DNA of 64,000 nucleotides from Bog-756 sp963830165 (lineage in GTDB: Bacteria > Actinomycetota > Acidimicrobiia > Acidimicrobiales > RAAP-2). Position 1 is the stretch's first letter. The number at the start of each line of letters is the position of its first letter. This document shows positions 8,002 through 19,020 of the stretch, in pieces. Location of the stretch: NCBI GenBank assembly GCA_963830165.1, contig CAWHKZ010000011.1, positions 248,001 to 312,000 of the forward strand. Reading direction: 5' to 3'. The notes under the pieces are model-generated. The model ran no database searches. It had not been told where the DNA came from and saw nothing but the letters and a program-made list of their open reading frames with translations. The translations under genes were made by a program, and so were the position numbers.

Positions 8002-9179
8002 GCACGGGCGGGACCGCGGCGCCGGACACGTTGCGGGTGGCGCTCGACGTCAGTGCCGTGCCGGCGCGACCGGTCGGGGCCGGCCACTACATCCTGCAGC
8101 TGGCGGGCCAGCTGGCATCCCGGTCCGACGTCTCCCTGGTGCTGTGCAGCCGGGCCACCGACCGCGACCGCTGGGTCCCACTGGTGGCCCCGGAGGACCT
8201 TCTGGCCGCGGCCCCGGGTCCTCGTCCCCTGCGGCTGCTGTGGGAGCAGCTCCGTCTGGGCCCGCTCATCGGGTCGTCGGGTGCGGCCGTGCACCACGGA
8301 CCCCACTACACGATGCCGCGGCGTTCGCCGGTCCCCTCGGTGGTGACCGTGCACGACCTGAGCTTCTTCGACGCCCCGGAGTGGCACGACCGATCGAAGG
8401 TGGCACTGTTCACCCGGGCCATCCGACGGGCGGCCCGCGACGCCGCCGTGGTCGTCTGCCCGAGCAAGCTGACGGCGGAGGAGCTGAGCCGCTGGTGCCG
8501 GGTGGAGGCCGACGTGGTGGTGGCGCCGCACGGCGTGGACGCGACCCGCTTCCGACCCGAACAACCCGAACCCGGCGCCGATGCCGCCGTGCTCGCCGGG
8601 ATCGACGGCCGCCTCGCCTCCGGGCGGCCCCTGCTGGTCTTCGTGGGGACGCTCGAACCCCGCAAGGACGTGCCCACGCTGGTCCGGGCCTTCTCGGCGG
8701 TGGCCGGCCGCCATCCTGACTCCCTCCTCGTCCTGGCCGGCGGACGGGGATGGGGAGCTGACGCCGTCGAAGCCGCCGTCACGAGGTCCGGGCTCGGGCA
8801 GCGCATCGTGCGGACCGGGTACGTGGACGACGTGGCCATACCGGCCCTGCTGCGGTCGGCCACCGCGGTCGTGTACCCGTCGCTGTACGAGGGGTTCGGC
8901 CTGCCGGCCCTCGAGACGCTGGCGTGCGGGTCGCCGCTGGTCACCACCAGCGGAACGGCCATGGAGGAGGTGGCCGGGTCGAGTGCCGTCCTGGTCCCCC
9001 CGGGGGACGCCGGGGCGCTCGGCGACGTGCTCGACGAGATCCTGGGTGGGCGTGGCGACGACCGGGCGACGTCGGAACGCCGGGCCCTGGGCTTCGCCAT
9101 CGCCTCGGCCCACACCTGGGAGGCCAGTGCCGAGCGGCACGTCGCCGCCTATCGCATGGCCGTGGCGCGGGGCCGCTGA
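7998..9179 (+). CDS. Glycosyltransferase, GT4 family (third of three)
   Basis: A 393-residue GT-B glycosyltransferase. It has RPVGAGHYILQLAGQL at the acceptor site, VVTVHDLSFFDAPEWHD, LLVFVGTLEPRKDVPTLVRA and YPSLYEGFGLPALETLACGSPLV. It begins at a GTGA overlap with the second transferase and ends 100 bp before the epimerase, which has its own promoter. Sequence similarity to the first two suggests local duplication and divergence. Confidence 0.88.
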   Translation: MSTGGTAAPDTLRVALDVSAVPARPVGAGHYILQLAGQLASRSDVSLVLCSRATDRDRWVPLVAPEDLLAAAPGPRPLRLLWEQLRLGPLIGSSGAAVHHGPHYTMPRRSPVPSVVTVHDLSFFDAPEWHDRSKVALFTRAIRRAARDAAVVVCPSKLTAEELSRWCRVEADVVVAPHGVDATRFRPEQPEPGADAAVLAGIDGRLASGRPLLVFVGTLEPRKDVPTLVRAFSAVAGRHPDSLLVLAGGRGWGADAVEAAVTRSGLGQRIVRTGYVDDVAIPALLRSATAVVYPSLYEGFGLPALETLACGSPLVTTSGTAMEEVAGSSAVLVPPGDAGALGDVLDEILGGRGDDRATSERRALGFAIASAHTWEASAERHVAAYRMAVARGR

Positions 9180-9265
9180 GCGCTGGAGGCCTGACCGGGC
9201 GCGGCGTCGGTGGTGGCGGTCGCCGGGGGCCGGACGGGACGTACTCGGGCAGGCCGTCCAGACAG

Positions 9266-9271
9266 TAGGGT
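9266..9271 (+). promoter_or_regulatory. -10 box TAGGGT, leaderless start of epimerase
   Basis: TAGGGT ends 8 nt before GTG 9280. No ribosome binding site fits between them. Confidence 0.5.
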
Positions 9272-9279
9272 GACCCGTC

Positions 9280-10179
9280 GTGCGCTCCCTGATCACCGGC
9301 GGCCGCGGCTTCGTGGGCACGTGGCTGGCCGATCATCTCCGCAGTTCCGGCGACGAGGTCGTCCAGATCGACCAGGAGGTCGAGATCACCGACCCCACCG
9401 CGCTCCTGGCCGCGGTGCGGGCCGCCGCTCCCGATGCGATCTACCACCTGGCGGCCATGACCCACGTGGGTCAGTCGTGGGACGAGCCGCTGCGGGTGCT
9501 CCAGGTGAACGTGATCGGAACCGGCGCCCTGCTGGCCGCCGCCCGGGAGTGCGGCACCGACCCGCGGGTGCTCGTGACCAGTTCCGCCGAGGTCTACGGG
9601 GCGGTCACCGACCCGTCGCAGCTGCCCTTGACCGAGCAGTCGCCCACCGCGCCCCTCACGCCGTACGCGGCGTCGAAGCTGGCGGCCGAGGCCCTGTGTG
9701 CCCAGGCGTGGCTCGGCCATGGACAGCACGTGGTGACGGTCCGGCCCTTCAACCACATCGGCCCGGGCCAGTCACCGAACTTCGCCGTGGCGGCACTGGC
9801 CAAGCGCATCGTGGACGCCGAACGCTCCGGAGCCGACCAGATCCCCGTGGGCAACCTGACGGCTCGCCGGGACTTCACCGACGTGCGGGATGTCGTGCGC
9901 TCCTACCGGATGCTCATCGAGTCCGGGGAGCCGGGAGGTGTCTACAACGTCTGCTCGGGCCGCGACGTAGCCATCCAGGACATCGCCGACCGGCTGCTCG
10001 TCCAGGCCGGCAGCTCGGTCCGGCTGGTCCAGGACCCTTCGCTGATGCGTCCGGTCGAGGTCCCGGTCCTCCGCGGTGACCCGGGACGCCTGACCGCGGC
10101 GACCGGCTGGACGCCGGAGCTCCCGCTCGACAGGACGCTGGCCGACGTCCTCGCCCACTGGCGGGACGCCCCGGCCTGA
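9280..10179 (+). CDS. NAD-dependent sugar-nucleotide epimerase/reductase (GDP-6-deoxymannose reductase-like)
   Basis: A 299-residue extended short-chain dehydrogenase. The Rossmann motif is ITGGRGFVG, the active-site serine region is LVTSSAEVYG and the catalytic Tyr-Lys is in YAASK. VRPFNHIGPGQSPNFAV and RRDFTDVRDVVRSY are typical of the branch containing GDP-4-keto-6-deoxymannose reductase (Rmd) and GDP-mannose dehydratases. It probably makes a deoxy-sugar nucleotide for the neighbouring glycosyltransferases. Rmd rather than another 4-reductase is a family-level guess. It is followed by a strong hairpin at 10247-10277. Confidence 0.85.
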   Translation: MRSLITGGRGFVGTWLADHLRSSGDEVVQIDQEVEITDPTALLAAVRAAAPDAIYHLAAMTHVGQSWDEPLRVLQVNVIGTGALLAAARECGTDPRVLVTSSAEVYGAVTDPSQLPLTEQSPTAPLTPYAASKLAAEALCAQAWLGHGQHVVTVRPFNHIGPGQSPNFAVAALAKRIVDAERSGADQIPVGNLTARRDFTDVRDVVRSYRMLIESGEPGGVYNVCSGRDVAIQDIADRLLVQAGSSVRLVQDPSLMRPVEVPVLRGDPGRLTAATGWTPELPLDRTLADVLAHWRDAPA

Positions 10180-10782
10180 CCGTCCGCCGCCCGGTACCCG
10201 TTGCGGGGCGCACCCCACGTTCCCGTCGGCACGGTCCCCGGACGCGGAGAACGGCCCGCACGGGGCGGACCGTTCTCTCCGGGTCCTCGGGGGTGAGGGT
10301 CCCGCTCGACCGGGCCTCAGGGGCTCACCGGTCATGGCGCCGTGCGGCGGGGGAGCCGCCCGGCGAGGTGGTGCGTCGCTCAGGCCGCGGCTGGTGGGGC
10401 GCAGGTTGCGGATCTGGGCGCGTGCGTCCCTGGCCTGCTCGTGCGCCTGCTTGGCGATGTCGCGGGCCTGGGGCGGCAGCCGGTCCTCGAAGGGTGCGAA
10501 GACGGCCTCGACCCGCTCGATGAGCTCCTCGGCCCGGTCCATGAGCTCGTCGACCCTGGCGTCGACGTTCTTGACGGCCTCGGTCAGGTCGCCACGGACG
10601 GCGGCGACACGGTCGTTGAGACCGGTCGACGGGTCCTGCAGCTTCTGCAGGAGCTCGCGGCGCTGGACCTGGGCGTGCTGGATGCCGAGGACCCCGGCGC
10701 CGATGACCACGTAGGTGGCGTCCTTGGCGACGTTGGCGATGTCCTTGGCGGCCTTGCTGATGTCGGTGCTGATCTCGGGCAT
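9772..10782 (-). CDS. Coiled-coil (phasin/HbhA-like) protein; 3' end probably displaced by a frameshift
   Basis: I cannot name this protein with certainty. After MPEISTDISKAAKDIANVAK there is a short hydrophobic stretch (TYVVIGAGVLG), then a long amphipathic, charged helical region to about residue 130 (EAVKNVDARVDELMDRAEEL), as in phasins or heparin-binding HbhA-like proteins. ATG 10782 has GAGGAG 6 nt upstream. The frame stays open to 9772, 408 nt into the antisense of the epimerase, and that part has no protein-like character. One extra base near 10395 would instead end the gene at the TGA 10380-10382, giving about 133 residues with an Ala-rich end. I trust 10380-10782 only. Confidence 0.5.
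   Translation of the reverse strand: MPEISTDISKAAKDIANVAKDATYVVIGAGVLGIQHAQVQRRELLQKLQDPSTGLNDRVAAVRGDLTEAVKNVDARVDELMDRAEELIERVEAVFAPFEDRLPPQARDIAKQAHEQARDARAQIRNLRPTSRGLSDAPPRRAAPPPHGAMTGEPLRPGRAGPSPPRTRRERSAPCGPFSASGDRADGNVGCAPQRVPGGGRSGRGVPPVGEDVGQRPVERELRRPAGRRGQASRVTAEDRDLDRTHQRRVLDQPDRAAGLDEQPVGDVLDGYVAARADVVDTSRLPGLDEHPVGAHDIPHVGEVPASRQVAHGDLVGSGAFGVHDALGQCRHGEVR
10247..10277. terminator. Bidirectional hairpin after the epimerase
   Basis: GAGAACGG (10247-10254) pairs with CCGTTCTC (10270-10277). After a 1x1 mismatch, CCGC (10256-10259) pairs with GCGG (10265-10268), leaving a 5-nt loop. There is no U-tract, as is common in very GC-rich actinobacteria. It lies between two converging genes. 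Confidence 0.55.
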
Positions 10783-10880
10783 GGTGTACTCCTCCTGCTC
10801 GGTTCGGATGGTGCGATGTCGTCCGGGTCGCACGGCGACGGGACCCTGCGTCCACGGTCACGCCGCTGTGCTCGAATACA

Positions 10881-10909
10881 ACTGTATACATCATGATAAA
10901 CATTTGCAA
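10881..10909 (-). promoter_or_regulatory. Promoter of the coiled-coil gene in an AT-rich island
   Basis: On the minus strand, TTGCAA (10904-10909) and TACAGT (10881-10886) are separated by 17 nt. The 10873-10910 segment is strikingly AT-rich for this genome. It gives a leader of about 90 nt with a good ribosome binding site. Confidence 0.55.
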
Positions 10910-11009
10910 GCACACCGCGAGCAGGACGCCCTTCCGATCAGGCGGTTCGGGGGCCGACGGGTGCGCCGACGTCCCCGCCGAAGCCCTCGTGTGACCCCTC
11001 CCGGCCCGA

Positions 11010-11015
11010 TAGCCT
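11010..11015 (+). promoter_or_regulatory. -10 box TAGCCT upstream of the GT2 gene
   Basis: TAGCCT ends 10 nt before ATG 11026, with no ribosome binding site between them. Confidence 0.45.
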
Positions 11016-11025
11016 CTGGCCCCTG

Positions 11026-14000
11026 ATGGAAACACTGGCCCCGCCGGTTGTCGCCGTCGTCGTCGCCCACGATCCCGGTCCGTGGTTCGCTGAGACGCTG
11101 GCCTCGATCGCCTCACAGGACTACGCGGAGTTGTCGGTGTTGGTCCTGGACACGGGGCTGTCGGACGACCTGGCGGAGCGGGTCGCCGAGGTCCTCCCCA
11201 GCGCCTACGTGCGGCGCTTCCGGTCGAACCGGGGCTTCGGCGCCACCGTCAACGAGGTGCGCTCCATGGTCGACGGGGCCGCCTACTACCTGCTGTGCCA
11301 CGACGACGTGGCCCTCGACTCCGACGCCGTCCACCTCCTGGTCGAGGAGGCCTTCCGGTCCAATGCCGGCATCGTCTCGCCCAAGGTCGTGAGCTGGAGC
11401 GATCCGGGCCAGCTCGATCCACGTCGGCATGGGCGTCGACAAGGGTGGTTCGGTGGTGGAGCGGGTTCAGCCCCACGAGATCGACCACGGCCAGCACGAC
11501 GCCGTGCGAGACGTCTTCATCGCCCCCGGCGGGTTCACCCTGGTGCGGGCCGACCTGTTCGACGAACTCGGCGGCTACGACCCGACGATCGTGGCCATGG
11601 GCGAGGACCTCGACCTGTGCTGGCGGGCCCAGGTCGTCGGGGCCAGGATCATCGTGGCCCCAGACGCACGGGTGAGGCACCTCGAGCAGCTGGCCTCGGG
11701 GGAGCGCCCCCTCGAGGCGTCGCTGCTGGCTGCGGCGGCCGTGGCCGTGGCGGCCGCCGGTGCGGACACGGCGGAGGGTGGAACGGAGGCACCCGGGGCG
11801 GGCGCACAGGAAGCAGCGGAGGCACCCGAGGCCCCAGAGGCATCGGAGGAACCGGGGGCGCACGAGGAGACCGCCACCGCGGCACCGGCAGCCGCCGAGG
11901 ACCCGGGGCGGCCGGTCACGCTCCAGGAGCTCCAGCGGCGCCACGAGCTGCTGGCCGTGTTCACCTGCTACTCCCGCAGCCACCTCCTGCGGGTCGTGCC
12001 CCAGGTGTTCCTCCTGGCCGTGGGCGAGGTCGTGGTGGCCGAGCTGGCCGGCAACCGCAACCGGGCGAGGGCCGTCGTGCGGGCCTGGCGGTGGAACCTC
12101 GGGCCGACTCTCGGTCACCCGGGCCCGCCGGGCGGAGCTCGCAGGCCAGGCGGCGACTGGGCGACAAGGAGATCCGTCTCCTCCAGGTGCGGGGGAGCGC
12201 CCGGCTGTCGGCCTACGGGCGCCGGGTCTTCCAGCACGGATTCCACGGGGCGCACGCGGACGAACTGGCGGCCGCCGCGGCCATCTCGGCCGAAGCCTAC
12301 GGCAGCTCCCGCCGAGGGGCTCGAGTTCGAGCCGGAGTCGGCGACCACCGAGGCGGGCCGCGTCTCCGGCCAGGCGCGGCTCCTGGTGTGGCTGGTGGCC
12401 GCCCTGCTGGTGGTGATCGGTTCGCGTGGCGTTCTCAGCGGCCGCCTGCCCGCCGTCGGCCAGTTCACCCCGTTCCCGTCGTGGTCGTCCACGTTCGCTC
12501 AGTTCTTCACCGGCTGGCACCCGTCCGGGGTCGGCACGACCGCCCCGGCGGCACCCGGACTGGCCATCGCCGGTGTGGTCGGGACGATCCTGCTCGGTGC
12601 GATGGGGCTGACCCAGAAGGTCCTGATCTTCGGCTGCCTGCCGCTCGGGGCCTGGGGGGCGGTCCGGCTGCTGCGGCCGTTCGGGTCCCAGCGGGCCGCC
12701 CTGGTGGCCGGACTGGCCTACCTGGCCGACGCCGCTGGCCTACAACGCGCTCGCCCTCGGTCGCTGGGGCGCGCTGATCGTCTACGCGGGCGCGCCGTGG
12801 GTCCTGGCCATCCTCGCCCGCTCCACCGGGCTCGAGCCGTTCGTGCGCACGGCCGCGGTGCCGCCCACCGGCGTCCCGGTCGGCGGGGCGGTGGGCAGGC
12901 CCGAGGGAGCGTGGGGCCTGGGCGTCGCGCCACGGTCTGCTCGGGGGATGCCCTGGCCCTCGGTGTGCTCGAGGCGGTGCTGATCTCCTTCGTGCCGGCC
13001 GCGGCCATCGTGGTCCTGCTCGTCGCCGTCGCCGCTGCTGCTGTCGTCGCTCCTGTTCGGCGACGATCCCCGGTCCACGGCGCGGCCACTGCGCCTCGCA
13101 CTCGGCTCGACGCGGGTGGCGGCCGGTGATCTGCCTGCCGTGGGTCATCGGGGTGCTCGTCCTCCGGGCGCGGGCTGGTCTCGGTGTTCGGCCTCCAGAC
13201 GCCGGCCTCGGGGGCGGCCTCGCTGGGGCCAGTTGCTCCGGTTCGCCGCCGGTCCGATCGGCGGGTCGCCCCTCACCTGGGGCTTCCTGATCGCAGCGGC
13301 CGCCCCCCTGCTGCTGGCCCGCGGTGTCCGGTTCCGGTGGGCGGCCCGGTTCTGGGCCGTCGCCCTGGTCTTCTGGGTCGCTGGCGTGGGTCACCGGGCG
13401 CGGTTGGACGGGCACCCTGGCCATCGACCCGCTGGTGCTGCTCGGTCCTGCGGCGGCGGCCACGACGGCGTCGATCGGCCTCGGGGTGGCGGCATTCGAG
13501 CGTGACCTCCCCAAGGCCGAGTTCGGCTGGCGCCAGCTGGTCACCGTGGTGGGCGTCCTCGCCGTGTGCCTGGCCTCGGTCCCCACCCTGGTGCTCGGCC
13601 CTGCCCGGCCGGTGGGATCTGCCCACCACCGATTCTCAGCCAGTCGGTGGACTGGATGCCGTCGAAGGTGGCCTCCGGGGCGTTCCGGGTCCTGTGGATC
13701 GCCGACCCGCGCAGCCTGAACCAGGGTGGCTGGAACGCCGGTGACGGTCTGGCCTACGCCACCTCCGAGGACGGCGCACCCGACGCGCGGTGGCTGTGGA
13801 ACGGGACCGGAGCCGGTCCGGCCGCCGAATTGGGTGCGGCGGTCAACCTCGCCCGACAGGGCCGCACGGACAGGCTGGGCTACCTGGTCGCGCCCGCCGG
13901 GGTCCGCTACGTGGTCGTGCTGACGTCGCTCGCCCCGGAGATCGCCGGCGAGCAGAGCCCCACCCCGTTCCCCGTCCCCGCCGACCTGCTGCCCGCCCTC

Positions 14001-14569
14001 GACGCCCAGCTCGACCTCCAGCCCATCCTGTCCGGGACCGGGATCACCGTCTTCGCCAACGCGGCCTGGGTCCCTCAGCGGGCCGAGGTCACGGGGCGAC
14101 CGGGGAAGGCGGTCGCACTGAGCTCGCCGCTGACCTCGGCGCCGGGGTCGCCGGTGGTCCCGGGCGCCCGTCCCGTGCTGCCCGGGGCCTCCGGCCTCCC
14201 GATCGTTCGAGGGGCGGCTGACCGCCGGGACCGTGTTCTCGTCGGCGGCTCCGTCCGGGGACTGGAACCTGTCCCTGGCCTCGGGTGCGACGGCGCCGAG
14301 GTCCTCCTCGTTCGGCTGGGCCTCCCGCTATGCGGTGCCCGCCGCCGCCACCGGGACGCTGCACTTCGACGACGGGCCCTGGCCGCTCCTGGCGGGGATC
14401 TTCTCGGTGCTGGTCTGGGGACTCGCCCTGGCCGCGCTGGTCGACCGCCGACGGATCCGGCGCGAGTGGGAGCGGGTCGGCCGGCCCGCGGGCCTGGTCA
14501 CCCGGACGCACGCGGACGTCCGAGGACCTGGAGGACGCCTGGGCGACGGACGAGGGGGTGCTCGGATGA
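11026..14569 (+). pseudogene. GT2 glycosyltransferase fused to a large membrane protein, 16 one-base insertions
   Basis: A family-2 glycosyltransferase domain (VVVAHDPGPWFAETLASI, RSNRGFGATVNE, CHDDVALDSDA, HVGMGVDKGG, GEDLDLCWRAQ) is followed by a charged linker and a polytopic membrane region with many hydrophobic segments (LLVWLVAALLVVIG, APWVLAILARS, PLTWGFLIAAAAPLLLARG). It would act at the membrane in assembling a surface glycan. The protein is readable only by changing frame 16 times, always by skipping one base. With 16 bases removed the length is exactly 3528 nt (1175 residues), ending in an ATGA overlap with the next gene. Approximate sites are 11416, 12103, 12147, 12307, 12731, 12840-12927, 12946, 13034, 13125, 13165, 13229, 13380, 13606, 13634, 14090-14200 and 14521. 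It is either a decaying gene or a local sequencing fault. Confidence 0.8.
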
Positions 14570-16128
14570 CCGGCCCGACGGACGGTGGCCCCGGCGACGA
14601 GGACGCTGTGACCGGCAACGGGTCCGGACCGGGCACCGACCCACTGGAGGGCGCGGCGACGGGACCGGTGGTCGTCTCGCGCATCGCCCGCCGGCGCCAG
14701 GCGCAACGTCCGGTGGCCGGGCGGACCGCGGCCCTGGTGGCCGCCGCCCTGGTCGTGGTGGGCGTGGGCATCACGTCACTGGCGGTTCCGCCGCCGGCTC
14801 CCGCCCCCGCCCCCACGATGGGGGAGGGGATCCAGGTGGCACCCACCGATGCCCAGGTGTCGTCGTTCTTCTGCGCCAGCGGGGCCGGGCTGGACGCCGG
14901 GGCCGGCGCCACCGGGGTGGTCGTGCTCACCAACACCGCCCACACCGCGGTCCACGGAGTGATGGCGACGGTGGACGGCTCGGGCTCCGCCAGGGTCCGT
15001 CGGGAGGTCACGGTGCCCGCTCTGGGATCGACCGACGTGAACCCGGCGACCGGGATGCCGGCCGGCGCCACGGCGTCCACGTTCTCCTTCGCGGGTGGTG
15101 GCGTGACCGGGACGATGGTGGTCAACGGCCCGAGCGGCTGGAGTACCGCACCGTGCGCCTCGGCCGTGTCGTCCCGCTGGAACTTCGCCGGGGGCTCGAC
15201 GGCCACCGGTCTCCTCGATCTCTCCCTCTACAACCCGACGGCCGCCCAGGCCGTCGTCGACGTCAGCTTCCTGACGCCGGGCGGAGCACTGCTGGTGCCC
15301 CAGGCGTACCAGGGCATCACGCTCGCTCCGGGGCAGCTGGTGGTGGCCGGACTCAGTGCCTACGTGCAGAACCAGTCGGAGGTGGCCACGATGGTCCAGA
15401 CCTCGGCGGGGGCCGTCGTGGCCACCGAGCTCGACCGGTTGTCGGTTCCGTCCGGTTCCGGCCTGGCCCTGCTGTCCGGCACGCCCGAGCCGGCCTCGAC
15501 GTGGCGGTTCGGGCAGACGACCGCGGTCCAGGGCGGCAACGTCACCCTGGTCATCGCCAATCCGGGGCAGTCGGCGGTCATGGTCGAGGTGTCGGTCGGA
15601 CTGGCCGCCGTCACGGTGACACCCCGGCAGCTCGACGTGGCACCGCTCACTGTGACCACCTTGACCGTGTCCTCGGTCGCCGGCTGGCCGCTCGGGTCCC
15701 CGTACTCGCTCACCGTCAGCGCGTCCTCACCCATTATCGTGGGCAGGAGCGTGTCCGCCCCGTCGGGCGCCGGGCCACCCCAGGCCGGGACCGCCCGGGG
15801 GACGACGTCGACCGCCTCGTCCTGGCTGGTGGTCGGACCCGGTTCGCCGAGCAACCCGCTCGCCACCGGGGCATCGATCCGCTCGTTGGCCGTGGCCGAC
15901 CCGGGGTCGACCCCGGTGGAGGTGACGGTGGTCCCGCTGGCCGGGGGCCGACCGGTGGCCATGGCCCGGGTGACGGGCGACAGTGTCGTCGTGTTCGGCT
16001 CGGCGTCCGTCGGCGGTCTGCGTCCCCTCGTGGTCGAGGCGACGGGGCCGGTGGTGGTCGAGGCTGATGACGGTCCCACAGGTGCGCCCGGGGTGGTCTC
16101 GATGTCCGGCTTCCCCCTGGCCGGCTGA
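14566..16128 (+). CDS. DUF5719 family secreted or membrane-anchored protein
   Basis: A 520-residue protein with an N-terminal cytoplasmic tail, one membrane segment (VAGRTAALVAAALVVVGVGI, about residues 45-65), a Pro-Ala linker, and a long extracellular region rich in Ser, Thr, Val and Gly with repeated beta-strand patterns such as GNVTLVIANPGQSAVMVEVSV. This architecture is that of DUF5719 proteins, commonly encoded beside GT2/membrane genes in actinobacteria. Its function is unknown. ATG 14566 overlaps the preceding stop as ATGA, showing that the two genes belong together. The reading frame is fully intact, unlike that of its neighbour. Confidence 0.8.
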   Translation: MTGPTDGGPGDEDAVTGNGSGPGTDPLEGAATGPVVVSRIARRRQAQRPVAGRTAALVAAALVVVGVGITSLAVPPPAPAPAPTMGEGIQVAPTDAQVSSFFCASGAGLDAGAGATGVVVLTNTAHTAVHGVMATVDGSGSARVRREVTVPALGSTDVNPATGMPAGATASTFSFAGGGVTGTMVVNGPSGWSTAPCASAVSSRWNFAGGSTATGLLDLSLYNPTAAQAVVDVSFLTPGGALLVPQAYQGITLAPGQLVVAGLSAYVQNQSEVATMVQTSAGAVVATELDRLSVPSGSGLALLSGTPEPASTWRFGQTTAVQGGNVTLVIANPGQSAVMVEVSVGLAAVTVTPRQLDVAPLTVTTLTVSSVAGWPLGSPYSLTVSASSPIIVGRSVSAPSGAGPPQAGTARGTTSTASSWLVVGPGSPSNPLATGASIRSLAVADPGSTPVEVTVVPLAGGRPVAMARVTGDSVVVFGSASVGGLRPLVVEATGPVVVEADDGPTGAPGVVSMSGFPLAG

Positions 16129-16250
16129 TCCGGACCGTCCCGTCCCGGCGGGACGTAGCTCCGCAACTGGCGTGGTAGGCGCCGGACGCGCTGGGTGCCA
16201 GGAGGCTCGCCGACCGGAGGCAATTTGCTGGGGGCCAGCCCCGGGAGGAC

Positions 16251-16400
16251 AGCTGCTGGGGGTCAGCTGCTGGGGGTCAGCCACTAGCAGCCAGCCGCCA
16301 GGACGAGCGTGAGGAGGCGCCGGGAAGGTCAGCCGCCAGCAGCCAGCCTCTAGCAGCCAACCCCCAGTGGCCAGCCGCTAGCAGCCAACGGCTAGCAGCG
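16251..16400. repeat. CAGCC/CTAGCAGCC imperfect repeats
   Basis: AGCTGCTGGGGGTC is repeated exactly at 16251-16264 and 16265-16278. It is followed by about four imperfect 17-bp units of the form CAGCCNCTAGCAGCCAR, starting near 16279, 16330, 16345 and 16372. The GCTGCTGG and CCAGCAGC arms are complementary, so the block can fold. Confidence 0.65.
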
Positions 16401-16485
16401 AGCCGTCAGGAGACCGGCCTCGACGGACCGCGGGCACGACCGCCGAACCGGCCACCAGGGGACCAGGGGCCGGGCGGCAGCCGGA

Positions 16486-16635
16486 CGGGTGCCAGCCACC
16501 ATCAGACAAGGCAGCGGCAGACCAGGCACCGGCAGACCAGCCACCATCAGACCAGGCACCGGCAGACCAGGCACCGGCAGACCAGGCACCGGCAGACCAG
16601 GCACCGGCAGACCAGGCACCGGCAGACCGGCGGCC
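16486..16635. repeat. 15-bp tandem repeat (GGCAGACCAGGCACC)
   Basis: About seven good copies run from 16516 to 16620, the last four (16561-16620) identical, with degenerate copies on both sides. The unit length is a multiple of three, so all six frames give pentapeptide repeats. There are no unique spacers, so it is not a CRISPR array. Confidence 0.85.
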
Positions 16636-16654
16636 GGGTATCAGAGGCTTCGGG

Positions 16655-18925
<2,271 letters not shown>

Positions 18926-18931
18926 CCCTTC

Positions 18932-18937
18932 ATGCTA
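18932..18937 (-). promoter_or_regulatory. -10 box TAGCAT, leaderless start of ftsH
   Basis: TAGCAT on the minus strand ends 6 nt before GTG 18925. Confidence 0.6.
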
Positions 18938-19008
18938 TGCGCCACCGGGCGCCGTCGGCGCATCGGCCCCCTACGCGGACCCGGTCCCCCGTCACGGGGT
19001 GTGGTCGG

Positions 19009-19014
19009 TATCGT
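19009..19014 (+). promoter_or_regulatory. -10 box TATCGT, leaderless start of CPBP gene
   Basis: TATCGT ends 6 nt before GTG 19021. It lies about 70 bp from the divergent ftsH -10 box. Confidence 0.6.
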
Positions 19015-19020
19015 GTGGGA

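Larger units (their letters stand above)
16129..16654. other. Gene-free interval with repeats between convergent genes
   Basis: This 526-bp gap separates the DUF5719 gene from ftsH. I see no credible gene. It holds two repeat blocks, listed separately. Open frames across it encode only monotonous repeats (for example SAGAW or PVPGL) and are judged to be by-products. Confidence 0.7.

Noticed and set aside
16392..16619. Repetitive ORFs encoding PVPGL or SAGAW repeats next to ftsH
   Set aside because: They arise automatically from a 15-bp tandem repeat in every frame, with no start signals.
16486..16635. Possible CRISPR array
   Set aside because: The units are contiguous 15-mers with no unique spacers and no cas genes nearby.
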